Shown one piece after another: positions 1 to 9,344 of a stretch of 31,523 nucleotides of DNA. How positions within the stretch are numbered: position 1 is the stretch's first letter; each line of letters begins with the position of its first letter. The position numbers and the translations under genes are program-made. Below the pieces are notes generated by a model. It saw nothing but the letters and a program-made list of their open reading frames with translations, ran no database searches and was not told the origin of the DNA. The stretch covers positions 15,351 through 46,873 of the forward strand of contig NW_003123436.1 of the NCBI RefSeq assembly GCF_000003605.2. The letters are read 5' to 3'. The DNA is from Saccoglossus kowalevskii. Its lineage: Eukaryota; Hemichordata; Enteropneusta; Harrimaniidae.

Positions 1-1780
1 AAAGCTATTAATCAAACTCCTGTCATATACGCTTATAAACTTCAACTGAACTCAAAAGTCGTTAATCTAAACAAAGTCATACGGCGTGGAAACAGAATGC
101 AAAGACAAATCGCTTTCATAACACATTACTCCTCTGGCAAGAAGACGGGAAAGGCAAAACGATAGAAACTACTGAGTTACATATAATCCTGTCAATCATG
201 AACAAAAGCTTGCGTTATCAAACAATACATATATAAGCGCACCAAACTCTCATCCCAAAAAGACATTAAAAAACGTTACAAAGGCGCTCTCAACTCAAAA
301 AAGCGTCAGAAGTATTCCGGAAACAACACGTAAACAAAAACAACTCTTCAAACGTCGATATCTCTGTACATCGACAAATCTCAAAACTCTTAAAAAAAAT
401 CATTGGGGCATTACTTTCCCCATCATAATCCGTACTCATAAACTCATTAAAACACCATAAAACATCACAAAACTCATTACACTGTGTTGCAAATACTCGT
501 CCACTGAAGCGCGCTTAAATCGTTATAAAGGACCTCGAACGTCACCAAATATCAGTTCAAAACAAAAATCTGGGCGCTTACACACATACAATTCGACATC
601 ACAAAAAAAACGGTAAAAACAATAGAAAAAAACAGCAATACATTACATTACTGAGCAATAGGGTTAGGGTTCTGGAAAAGAGTTCAACGTCTTGAGTTAC
701 ACAGTGTCAGTTACAGTGTCCAATGAGCGGTTCTCTAAGCAATACACAGATAGCTAAAGTCAAAGTCTATAAGCGTCTCTTCTCTTGTCATCGCGTTAGT
801 CCGGGTCGTTCTTTCATCTTCTTGTCTTTAATGTCGCTCAATTCTTAATTATACAGTCCTATCCGGTACTGGTCCTTCCGAAGGGGTTCTGAAATCTTCA
901 TCTCTTCAGCGTTGTACATCGGTGTCGTTCGGGTAAAGTCGTTAGTCGTCAAACGCAGTTTCCGAGTCGTCTCTGCCATCGCTGCTAGTTCGGTTCACAA
1001 GAAAGACACATGTTCGCCATTCCACTTCTCTTCACAGGATGTCAATATGTGTTAAACACCTGCCCGGGTTCATCCAAAACGTATCAGGGGTAATTCTCTT
1101 TCTCTCGGGTGTTCTCCACACTTGTCAGGGGGAAACTCGTCTCGTCTCTCTATATCTCGTCCCCTTGAGGTACGGGATCGGGAAAGTCACTTATACTTTA
1201 CAGTCAAATAAGACACACACAACGAAATACGTTTCAGCTCTCGTCTTAGTCGGTCAATCGAGCACTCTATCAGACACAGCGCCCTGGGGAAAAGTCCCCA
1301 AGACTATCCAAGGCTGACCCAAGACTCGCTCAAGACTGGACTGCCTCAAGGCTCGCCCCTGGACTCTCTCGGACTGCGTCTGTCGTGGAGTATTCGCCAA
1401 GACCAACTCAAACTCTCTTTATTCATTTTCAAAACTCTGACCAATTACAAAGCAGTAAAAAGACTCTAGGGCGTAACCTTCAATCATAAAGCCAATCACA
1501 CTAAGTACTGAATACGTCATATCTTTTGATTAATCGTTCACTACATTAATAACTACGGATGTTAGAATAGCGACGGTATCTGGTAATTAGTTCCAAACCA
1601 CTGAGCCAAGTTCCGTCCAAAACTTCAAATAGGCCTACACGATGACAGACATAACACAGCAATTCGCTAATAATCAGTTAATTAAGTCGGTCAACAGATA
1701 CGCGAAAACAAATTCATGACACTAACATCATCCACCTCAGATCGTTTTGGGGGTTCATTGCTACGATTGCGCCATTATGT
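1..1780. other. CpG-richer, skewed block; possible retroelement leader
   Basis: This stretch differs in composition from everything to its right. CG dinucleotides are frequent, with up to five in some 60-base stretches near 780-1020, whereas most of the window has none or one. The first 660 bases are rich in A and C and poor in G on the plus strand. The change is abrupt near 1780. On the minus strand, TGGCGCAATCGTAGC (about 1760-1775) follows a segment ending in ACA, which is the arrangement of an LTR end followed by a primer binding site. The interior would then run toward position 1. No reverse transcriptase, integrase or long reading frame is visible, so the retroelement reading is an inference. 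Confidence 0.35.
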
Positions 1781-3649
1781 TGTAAATACAGGGGTATAAT
1801 TGTTTGCCTGATTTATTCAAATTTAATAGTTAAAAGAAGTATGTAAGATTTTACTTGAACTTTGATTGAGTTTCTTATTTTGTTATAGAATATGCATTAT
1901 ACATTATTCAAATACATCTGCGTATATATATCCCGTTTTATTCGTTGTACAGCTTATCACACCAAATGTAACACAATTAATGTAGTGATATTAACAAGAC
2001 ATTATATTTTGTTGATCAGTGTAATCTGTTCACCAATATTTTTCATCTAGATGCATGGATTGGTAAATACTTTAATCGATATGAAGTATATTGAAGGAAT
2101 TAAAGCATAGTTTATTCAAAATGTAAGGCTCGTGTGTTTGACATTTTTTAAATTATTCACTTGCGTGAAAAAAATGTGTTATGGTATGTTTTTTCACGAC
2201 ACTAAAAGATACACTTTTTTAAAATGAACATTTACAAGTTACAGAATGGCGTTGTTTAGAACACAGTTTACATTTACTGCAAGTGAACAATGAGATGAAT
2301 GCACTGATGCCAGTGTGTACAAATAAAATGGGTAACCTTTCACTTCAATTTTGCAGAAGGCAAACATAATTACAGGACAAATTTGAACATTTTTATATAT
2401 CCACACTGAGACTTGTTAAAATATGGTACATTTGTAAATAGTGAGGGGAAAGTTGTACTCTCCACTTGGATCATGTAAGAACAGATTGCTATGAAAAACA
2501 GTCATTTACGAGTATATGTAAACGAGTAAAGTTGCGAAAAAAAAAGTATGAGTACTCTTTTGAGCAAAGTGAGAGTACCTCCCGAGTAAATATTGAATGC
2601 AAGCTTCAATCTAAGTTTAGCAAGAGTTATAACAATGGAAACGAGCCAAACAATAATATTATTAACAGTGAACCTACGAATATGAGATTTGCGAAAGTAA
2701 TCATACTGTATTTGTAAAACTGAGAGGCGTACAGAACCAAAAACTGTTCAGCCCAGTTTTTAGAGTGTTTAATCTAAAGCATGGCTCGTCCGAGTGTTAG
2801 GGTCTAGTAACTTACCGCGGAAAGAAATGTCCATTTTAAAAGTAATCACTAAGTAGTAAGTAGCACTCGTGAGAGAACTTTAGTTTGAAACTGCCTGATT
2901 AATCAGTTTTCAACAAAGACACGATCTAATTTAATAGCAAATCATGCAGTTTGCTATCAAAGAAACTGACACATTCTGGAGAAAATTGTCCGAATCAAAA
3001 AAAGGGTTAGAAAGAGCACCAGTGTGCTGGGAGTAAAAAAATACTAGTAATTACAATTTTAAGATCAGGCTTTCAAACATGAATTTACATTTGTCTGCTA
3101 TTTGAGATGCAACGTGGAAACAATGTGTTTCACATTACTAAAGTCTATAATACTATTATATATTTCCATATATAATATAGAATGATATAACATTTGAATG
3201 TACATCTGTGGTTTGTATTTAATTTATTCCAGAACACCTCTACTACAAGTTCAATTTTTATCTGATTCTGTTGAGATACCAGAAATTGGCTAATTATTAG
3301 ATAATTAATATGCATTTACTTGGGGAGTGGCAACTTTTTGTCTCACTCATGACCTCTTTGGACATATTTTTCTGTTATAATTAATTCTGCTGTACAGTAT
3401 ATGTTAAATGGAGAACCTAGAAGAGAACTAAGTGGCCACTATTGTATATATCTATCTATTGGACAAGGTAGTGGCAGGCAACAGATAATATTCTTCTCCA
3501 AAGATTATGCAAATTATTGTATAGTTATAGATATAATATTCTGGTTTGCACCGGATATGATATTGTTAGGTTTGCACCAGATAGGTATATTGGTGGCAGT
3601 GTAATGCTTTTATTTATTTAGTATTTGTGTGTTCTATTTCCAAACAAGA
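1781..3649. other. AT-rich intergenic DNA, no gene seen
   Basis: There is no convincing coding region on either strand. Open frames are short, start at arbitrary ATGs and show no recognisable protein. Short AT palindromes and homopolymer runs occur, for example near 3150-3190, but I see no larger repeat structure. Confidence 0.6.
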
Positions 3650-4079
3650 AGCTCCACTGTTAGCAATCAACCTTGCTGTTTTCAACAAGAATTCGAAAAT
3701 ATCAATTTTCAAAAATTACAAAAATATTCATCAAAATTAGAGAATTGAAAATATCATCACAAAATGAGCAAATCTGAGAGAGGTCCACAAGTAACACCTA
3801 TAGTGTAATATCAAAGCAATCAGACTTGTTGTTTTTAACAAGAAGTCGAAAATATCACTTTTTACCAAAAATGACACAAATATTCACCAAAATTAGAGAA
3901 TTGAAGATATCATCATGAAATGAACAAGTCTAGAAGAGGTCTACCCAAGGTACATACACACCAAGTATTAAAGCATTCAGGCTTGCAGTTTTCAAGAAGA
4001 AGTCGAAAAAGTTGAAACGGACAACGACGGACAATCACTCATATGATAAGCTCCGCTCGACTAAGTCGACAGCGGAGCT
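3650..4079 (+). mobile_element. Hairpin-ended modular element, family A copy 1
   Basis: This is a short non-autonomous element with no coding capacity. It starts AGCTCCACTGTTAGCAA and ends in a hairpin at 4049-4079 whose right arm reads ACAGCGGAGCT, nearly the inverse complement of the start. Between the ends lie about three diverged modules of roughly 150 bp, each containing AACAAGAA followed by an A/T-rich segment with ATTAGAGAATTGAA. A GACGGAC-rich tract precedes the hairpin and an A run follows it. A second, longer copy in the same orientation lies at 8149-8800. The layout resembles Helentron-associated non-autonomous elements; a MITE with internal repeats is the alternative. Confidence 0.75.
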
Positions 4080-4590
4080 AAAAACTTAAAATTAGATATT
4101 AAATGAAAACGTTCACAATTAAATGAATTATTTATGTCTAGAACAATATTTTTAAGGCATTGCACAAGTTAATGTCCACTTTGGAATTTTGTATTCTTGT
4201 CACACAAGTTTGTTAGATACTAAGCTGTATATAGTTATAATGCGTATGTAAGTACATGTACTATAGCACAAAACGATTGTGTACATAAAAGGTTCAGATA
4301 CATGATAGAGATTATCTTGGTATACTAACAATGTAGTGAAACTGAACAGAAAAAGTCATTCAATACCAAAGAAATTGGCATGGATAATTAAAAATCAAAA
4401 TAGCCTAAAATGAAAACAAAAATATTCACCAACGAATCAAATCAATACCACGCCAAAATGACAGGAAATCGAGTTACGATTTTACTCTACAAATACCGGG
4501 TTATTAAATAGCCATATAAATAAATAACAAGTACCCATAACGTGCTGGCATTATCAAATCGATACAAATATTCACGAATTATTTTTGTGT
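4080..4590. other. Intergenic DNA without recognised features
   Basis: AT-rich sequence between the family A element and the 4591 palindrome. I see no coding, RNA or repeat feature in it. Confidence 0.5.
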
Positions 4591-4619
4591 TGTCATTATG
4601 AATCTGATTCATAATGACA
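4591..4619. repeat. Perfect 14-bp-arm palindrome
   Basis: TGTCATTATGAATC is followed by one T and then its exact reverse complement. It lies just before a stretch related to the inverted ends of the 4869-5544 transposon. It could be the centre of a decayed element or an incidental cruciform-forming site. Confidence 0.8.
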
Positions 4620-4641
4620 CAATTAAAAAAGTCTTTGTAAC

Positions 4642-4745
4642 AACTTCTGTAAATGTGAAAACAAAATGTGTAACATATTGATAATTGTATCTTTTCAATT
4701 TCTTGACTCATGAAGTCACGAGTTCCATGTTTGGAACGATACAAT
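4642..4745 (+). repeat. Solo terminal repeat related to the 4869-5544 transposon
   Basis: This stretch follows the same order as the right end of the neighbouring transposon (5444-5544). It has TGTAAATGTGAAAACAAA, then TGTGTAAC and TATTG, and near its far end TGGAACG. The middle is more diverged. No matching inverted partner is obvious to its left, so it looks like a solo or truncated end of the same family. Confidence 0.55.
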
Positions 4746-4868
4746 TATTAATAGGCCAAATATTACTATTACTGGGAAAATCGTAAATGTTATTTTTTCA
4801 GGAACATGTTATAGTAATTGTTAGATAATTGCACATTTTAACAAACTGAGGCAGACCTAAATCACCAG

Positions 4869-5544
4869 TTACAGTCGTTCCAGGCATTGATTTGATGCTA
4901 AAATAGTTCTAGATGTGAATAACTTACTACAATAGGTTACACATTTTGTTTTCACACTTTCAGAAACTGTTACAAATAATGCAGACCACATGTAACACGT
5001 GCTGCAAATTGAAGCAGGCACCTAATGTTTTTGGCAGAACTTCTCACCGGGGTGCATCAAATTGTAGACACGATACTCTCGGGTACTAATCCTTCGACGA
5101 TATTGTAGGCAGTCTGCTTTGAAACACCACTTTGGTGTCCAATCCTAGCAAATGACAGTTCACGAAATACAAATCGAAAAGTTTTGTTCTCAATTCGACT
5201 GCATTTTGACTCCTTACCTATACAACGTGGTGTTTAAACAACTTGGACGAATGCCGGTTTTTAGACACGCAACTAAAACGATGTCTGAAACTTAAACTTT
5301 TAGCAAAAAAGTAAATACATGTAAAAGACGCACGAGCCACTAAGTATAGGGACGTCTGACTTTGTAGCGGAAATGTTGTGGGCAATATCTGTCAATCATT
5401 TCTCTGATATATCGCTGATGTTTATATTTCTAGTTAGTTATTTCTAACTGATGTAAATGTGAAAACAAAGTGTGTAACCTATTGTAAAATATTGTGTATA
5501 TCTAGCACTACTTCAGCATTAAAGCAGTGCCTGGAACGCTGTAA
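4869..5544. mobile_element. DNA transposon remnant with ~100-bp inverted ends
   Basis: The left end (4869-4972) and right end (5444-5544) are imperfect inverted repeats of about 100 bp. Both begin TTACAG and then GTTCCAGGCA read inward, and share ACAATAGGTTACACA and TTTGTTTTCACA further in. Long inverted ends around a small interior are typical of cut-and-paste DNA transposons and their shortened derivatives. The interior of about 470 bp holds a minus-strand open frame with a helix-turn-helix-like segment. A target-site duplication is not clear by eye, and the superfamily cannot be assigned. Confidence 0.75.
5057..5233 (-). pseudogene. Helix-turn-helix-like transposase fragment
   Basis: An open frame of 58 codons lies inside the inverted ends of the 4869-5544 transposon. 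It opens after a TAA at 5234-5236, closes with TGA at 5057-5059, and has no suitable start codon. Residues about 29-48 read ARIGHQSGVSKQTAYNIVEG, which looks like the second and third helices of a helix-turn-helix DNA-binding domain. The part before it is rich in Arg and Lys. No catalytic core is visible. The likely reading is a leftover of the transposase DNA-binding region, either a broken gene or one exon of a spliced one. The family is not recognised. Confidence 0.45.
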
Positions 5545-5699
5545 TATGGTTACATTTCTTATCAGTTGTCATCTGTGTCTACTACGTGTCTACTAATGCA
5601 TTATGGGAATGATAGCTATTGTGTGGAACAAAAAATCTTTTTACGTAGTTCTTAAAGGACGTATATGAACCCCAAACAGACTAGGTCATGACATTGTCT

Positions 5700-6805
5700 T
5701 TTTATGTAGTATTTATGTAAATCAGGTAACTAATATGAACAGAACAGAACGAAAAAATATGAATTATTATGCTAATTATAGAATTAATATGAACAAATTT
5801 TAACACAAAATTAATCAGGCCTGTCTATTGTCCTAGAGCATTTATGTACCAAATTTTATTCAAATGTGATGATCAGTAATTGACATATCAGTGTTAATTA
5901 ATTATGTTAATTAGGTAATTAATATGCATAAATATTTACCAAAAACTAATTGGGTCTCTGCATAGTTCTCTTTAAAAGTTTCATTAAAATCCAATTTGTG
6001 GTTCTTTATATATCAGTGGAACATTATGCAAATTAGGTAGTTAATATCCAATTAAAACTAATCAGGTCTCTGCATAGTCCTGGAAGATCTGTGTAGCAAG
6101 TCTCATTGAAATATGATGAATAGTACTTGAGATATCAGGCAAAAAGCTGAAAATTAACTTATTATGCTAATAAGGTAATTAATATGCACAAATATTTACC
6201 CAAAAACTAATCAGGGGTCTGCACAGTCCTTCAGTAACTATGTACCAAGTGTCATTGAAATGTGATGATTACTACTTAAAATATCAAGTGAAAATTAATT
6301 ATGCAAATTAGGTAATTAATATGTACCGATATTACCCTAAAAACTATCAGGTCTGTGCAGTGTCCTATGACATCTATGTACCAAGTGTCATTGAAATGTG
6401 ATGATTACTACTTGAAATATCAAAAGCTGAAAATTAATTAATTATGCAAATTAGGTAATTAATATGTACTGATATTACCCTCAAAACTATCAGGTCTGTG
6501 CAGTGTCCTATGACATCTATGTACCAAGTGTCATTGAAATGTGATGATTACTACTTGAAATATCAAAAGCTGAAATTTAATTAATTATGCAAATTAGGTA
6601 ATTAATATGTACTGATATTAATCAAATCTGAGCATTGGCCCAGAGTATCTATGTACCAAGTTTCATCAAAAATCAATGTATGGTTCTTGAGATATCAGTG
6701 GAACAGACACACACAGAGACACAAACAGAGACAGACACAGACACACAGACAGACACACCAAGTGCAAAGACTCTCGTTTTGTGCTTCGCACATGGGAGTC
6801 AAAAA
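5700..6805 (+). mobile_element. Hairpin-ended modular element, family B
   Basis: About seven or eight modules of 110-150 bp follow one another. Each carries TATGCAAATTAGGTAATTAA or a variant, then an ATCAGGTCTGTGCA-like segment, and often CTATGTACCAAGTGTCATTG. The units at about 6346-6488 and 6489-6621 are almost identical, so the array grew recently. After the last module comes an ACAGAC-type microsatellite (about 6703-6762). A hairpin follows at 6769-6800, with outer arms GACTC/GAGTC and inner arms TGTGC/GCACA, and then an A run. The left boundary is uncertain. It has no coding capacity, and a short open frame across the microsatellite is an artefact of the repeat. Confidence 0.7.
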
Positions 6806-7254
6806 TGGTAGCCTGATGATCTTAGAAATAAATGAAATAACTTGAGTATGGGCAACTTAAACTGTATTGCGTACTTTAATATAGCTTGCAAATTTAAATT
6901 AATACATGGTTTGAATGCAATTGTGTGGTTTTCTGCAGTTCAGTGTTGTGCGCATAACACCATTCAGTGATTGGCCAACCGACATCAGTTGTTAAGTGTT
7001 ATATAAATTTGGTAGTAGCTCTGTCAATAAGAATACACCATTAAATCTACAGACCACACCAAGAATCATGAACAACTTGTACCGCAACCAAAATAACTTG
7101 TCTGAATTTAACAGGCCTAATGTATGAATATTTGCCAAAAGGTCACACATCCAGGTAAAATTCTGGGGGTACCAATTCAATAACAATCAGAATTTCGCAA
7201 ATATTTGTCCTCTTCCTTCCAAATGTGAGTAATTTAAAAATATTTAAACATCTC
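6806..7254. other. Intergenic DNA without recognised features
   Basis: AT-rich sequence between two repeats. The one minus-strand open frame here has no recognisable motif and an ordinary AT-rich composition, so I do not call it a gene. Confidence 0.5.
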
Positions 7255-7640
7255 AAAAATGTATGTGTAATATGAGATATAAGTTACAGCGTGTCGTTAT
7301 TTTGTTATTTTACAGAGTATTTTCATTCTATTATATTAGGAATTGCGAATTCCAAATATGTAATGATTATCCGTGTAATGATCCTCTAATAATAAAAACA
7401 AACATGACTGCCACCAGGGTTTGACTCCACACAAAGAAGATCGCTGATTCTGTTCTAAACACTTTAGATTTCAACATTCTCATGATGTATCATTGGGAGG
7501 AAAAGATGTACAATAATAAGGTTATAAGAGGATACCACAAAGTATGCATCAAGACAGTACGCAGTTGCATTAGTCGATACTTCCGCTGTACTGTCTTCGT
7601 GCATACTTTTCGGTATCCTCGTAATAAACTCATATTATTG
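7255..7640 (+). repeat. Dispersed repeat, copy 1, ending in a palindrome
   Basis: This stretch matches 12105-12420 in inverted orientation. Shared landmarks are ATAAGTTACAGCGTGTC, CTCTAATAATAAAAACAAAC, AAAAGATGTA followed by AATAATAAGGTTAT, and GAGGATACC with AAAGTATG. Here the right end is an inverted repeat of about 100 bp (7529-7628) made of two GAGGATACC...GACAGTAC arms. The other copy has only one arm. It is probably a non-autonomous transposon family; no coding region is seen. Confidence 0.65.
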
Positions 7641-7978
7641 CTGTTTTAGAGCAAAAATACCCCCAAAAGTACCAGGATGAGTGACCTTAAGATGTCATAC
7701 ATTCCCCTAATATAAAAAAAAATCAACTAATTTAAAAAGCATCAGTAAATGTAAATAAATTGTTTCCTAAAAATTGTAAATATTTAAAGCTTTTTTAAAA
7801 ACCCACATGCATGTCATAAACAATAGATAATTATTTTCATTATAATCTGCATAATTTTGAAGAATTTTTATTGGCAGAATTGTTGTTTTGTTGTGTAGAT
7901 CGTAAAAGCTGCACTTACGAAAGATCTCCAGAAAATTGTTCTCCTTCATATTTTCAATGATGACAATTATATATCATG

Positions 7979-8095
7979 TACTGTATTTGCTCTATTTGAA
8001 GCGCATCACAAAAAAATGCATTATTGTATACTATATATATTTTGACCATAGATACACCTCTGTACACACAAGCACTACTAATAGAGCAAACACAG
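7979..8095. mobile_element. Short MITE, TACTGTATTTGCTCTATT ends
   Basis: The left end reads TACTGTATTTGCTCTATT and the right end AATAGAGCAAACACAG, an almost exact inverted pair over about 16 bp. The element is about 117 bp long and non-coding. A relative with the same ends lies at 29760-29878. A TA at the left edge fits the TA target of Tc1/mariner-type elements, but the right-hand TA is changed to CA. Confidence 0.7.
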
Positions 8096-8148
8096 CACTG
8101 TCACAATAGAGACAATTGACTATAGAACAAGCAGCCTCTTGGCTGAGA

Positions 8149-8800
8149 TAGCTCCGCTGTTAGCAATGCACATTTCAATTAAAGAACAGAAGATATCATT
8201 AGAAAATGAACAATATGCATAGTATCAATGCAATGGGACTTGCTGTTTTCAACAAGAAGTCAAAAATATCACTTTTTACCAAAAATAACAAAAATATTAA
8301 CCAAGATTAGAGAATTGTAGATATCATTACAAAATGAACAAATCTGAGAGAGATCCACATGTAGTACCTATGTATGTAATATCAAAGCAATTGGAATTAC
8401 GGTTTTTAAACAAGAAGTCGAAAATATCACTTTTTACCAAAAATGACAAAAATATTCACCAAAATTAGAGAATTGTAGATATCATTACAAAATGAACAAA
8501 TCTGAGAGATCCACATGTAGTACCTATATATGTAATATCAAAGCAATAGGACTTGCGGTTTTTAACAAGAAGTCAAAAATATCACTTTTTACCAAAAATG
8601 ACAAAAATATTCACCAAAATTAAAGAATTGAAGATATCATCATGAAATAAACAAATCTGAGAGAGGTCTACCCAAGGCACATATACACCAAGTATCAAAG
8701 CATTCAGGCTTGTAGTTTTCAAAAATATAAAACACTGACACGGACGACGGACAGTCACTCGTATGATAAGCTCCACTCGACAAAGTCGACAGCGAAGCTA
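8149..8800 (+). mobile_element. Hairpin-ended modular element, family A copy 2
   Basis: This longer copy of the 3650-4079 element begins TAGCTCCGCTGTTAGCAA and ends in the hairpin region 8769-8799 with ACAGCGAAGCT. Modules of about 155 bp recur near 8252, 8410 and 8565, each with AACAAGAAGTC or a close variant. The GACGGAC tract precedes the hairpin. The hairpin arms have several mismatches, so this copy is decayed at its tip. It ends about 160 bp past the KLHL18 stop codon and may lie inside the KLHL18 3' untranslated region, antisense to it. Confidence 0.75.
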
Positions 8801-8957
8801 AAAAGGTCATCAGAAAAAAGCTTGAATACAAAAACCTTAGTGTTGTTGAAATCAGATATACAGGATGATCACATATATAGACTCGGCAAAATAAATTCAA
8901 CGTCTTAAGAACATTGACTATTTGATACATATACATATTATAGATAATCTGAATTCA

Positions 8958-9344
8958 TCAAAGTGGCATAAGTGGTATAACACCAATGCCGACACCGCCT
9001 TCATGGCCAGACATCGGTTCTACATCGGTCCAAGTGTTCATCTGTGGATCATACATCTCAACAGTGTTCAAATTAGTCAGTCCATCGTAACCGCCAATGG
9101 CGTACAGCTTACCACAGTTTGCGGAGAGTGCCACACGACTTCTTCGCGACTTCATTGGTGCAATAAACGACCATTGTTGGAGTACAGGATCAAAGATTTC
9201 CACAGAATTGAGAAAGACAGAACCGTCGTAGCCACCACACACATATAGTTTACCATTGAGTGCTGCAACACCAAGACGGCATCTTTTTGTCAACATCGGT
9301 GGTAACATTGTCCAGCGTCCAGTAAAATGATTGAAAGATTCAAC
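8958..9344 (-). CDS. KLHL18: KLHL18 exon 10 (last coding exon)
   Basis: Encodes residues 452-579 and the TGA stop: the end of kelch 4, all of kelch 5 (from LYVCGGYDG, residue 484) and kelch 6 (from LYAIGGYDG, residue 531), closing on [16 protein letters not shown]. It begins after TTTTCAG in phase 0. No clear AATAAA lies within several hundred bases downstream; the first exact one I see on this strand is at 7867-7872, so the 3' end is undefined. Confidence 0.96.
   Translation of the reverse strand, partial: VESFNHFTGRWTMLPPMLTKRCRLGVAALNGKLYVCGGYDGSVFLNSVEIFDPVLQQWSFIAPMKSRRSRVALSANCGKLYAIGGYDGLTNLNTVEMYDPQMNTWTDVEPMSGHEGGVGIGVIPLMPL

Noticed and set aside
658..672. Telomere-like TTAGGG repeat
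   Set aside because: Only about two units (TAGGGTTAGGG); too few to be telomeric.
1039..1317. 92-codon plus-strand frame in the CpG-rich block
   Set aside because: No recognisable domain and no supporting neighbour frames; if the block is a retroelement leader, its coding strand would be the minus strand.
8922..9248. Plus-strand open frame of 108 codons opposite KLHL18 exon 10
   Set aside because: It is antisense to a well-supported kelch exon, and its peptide resembles no family.
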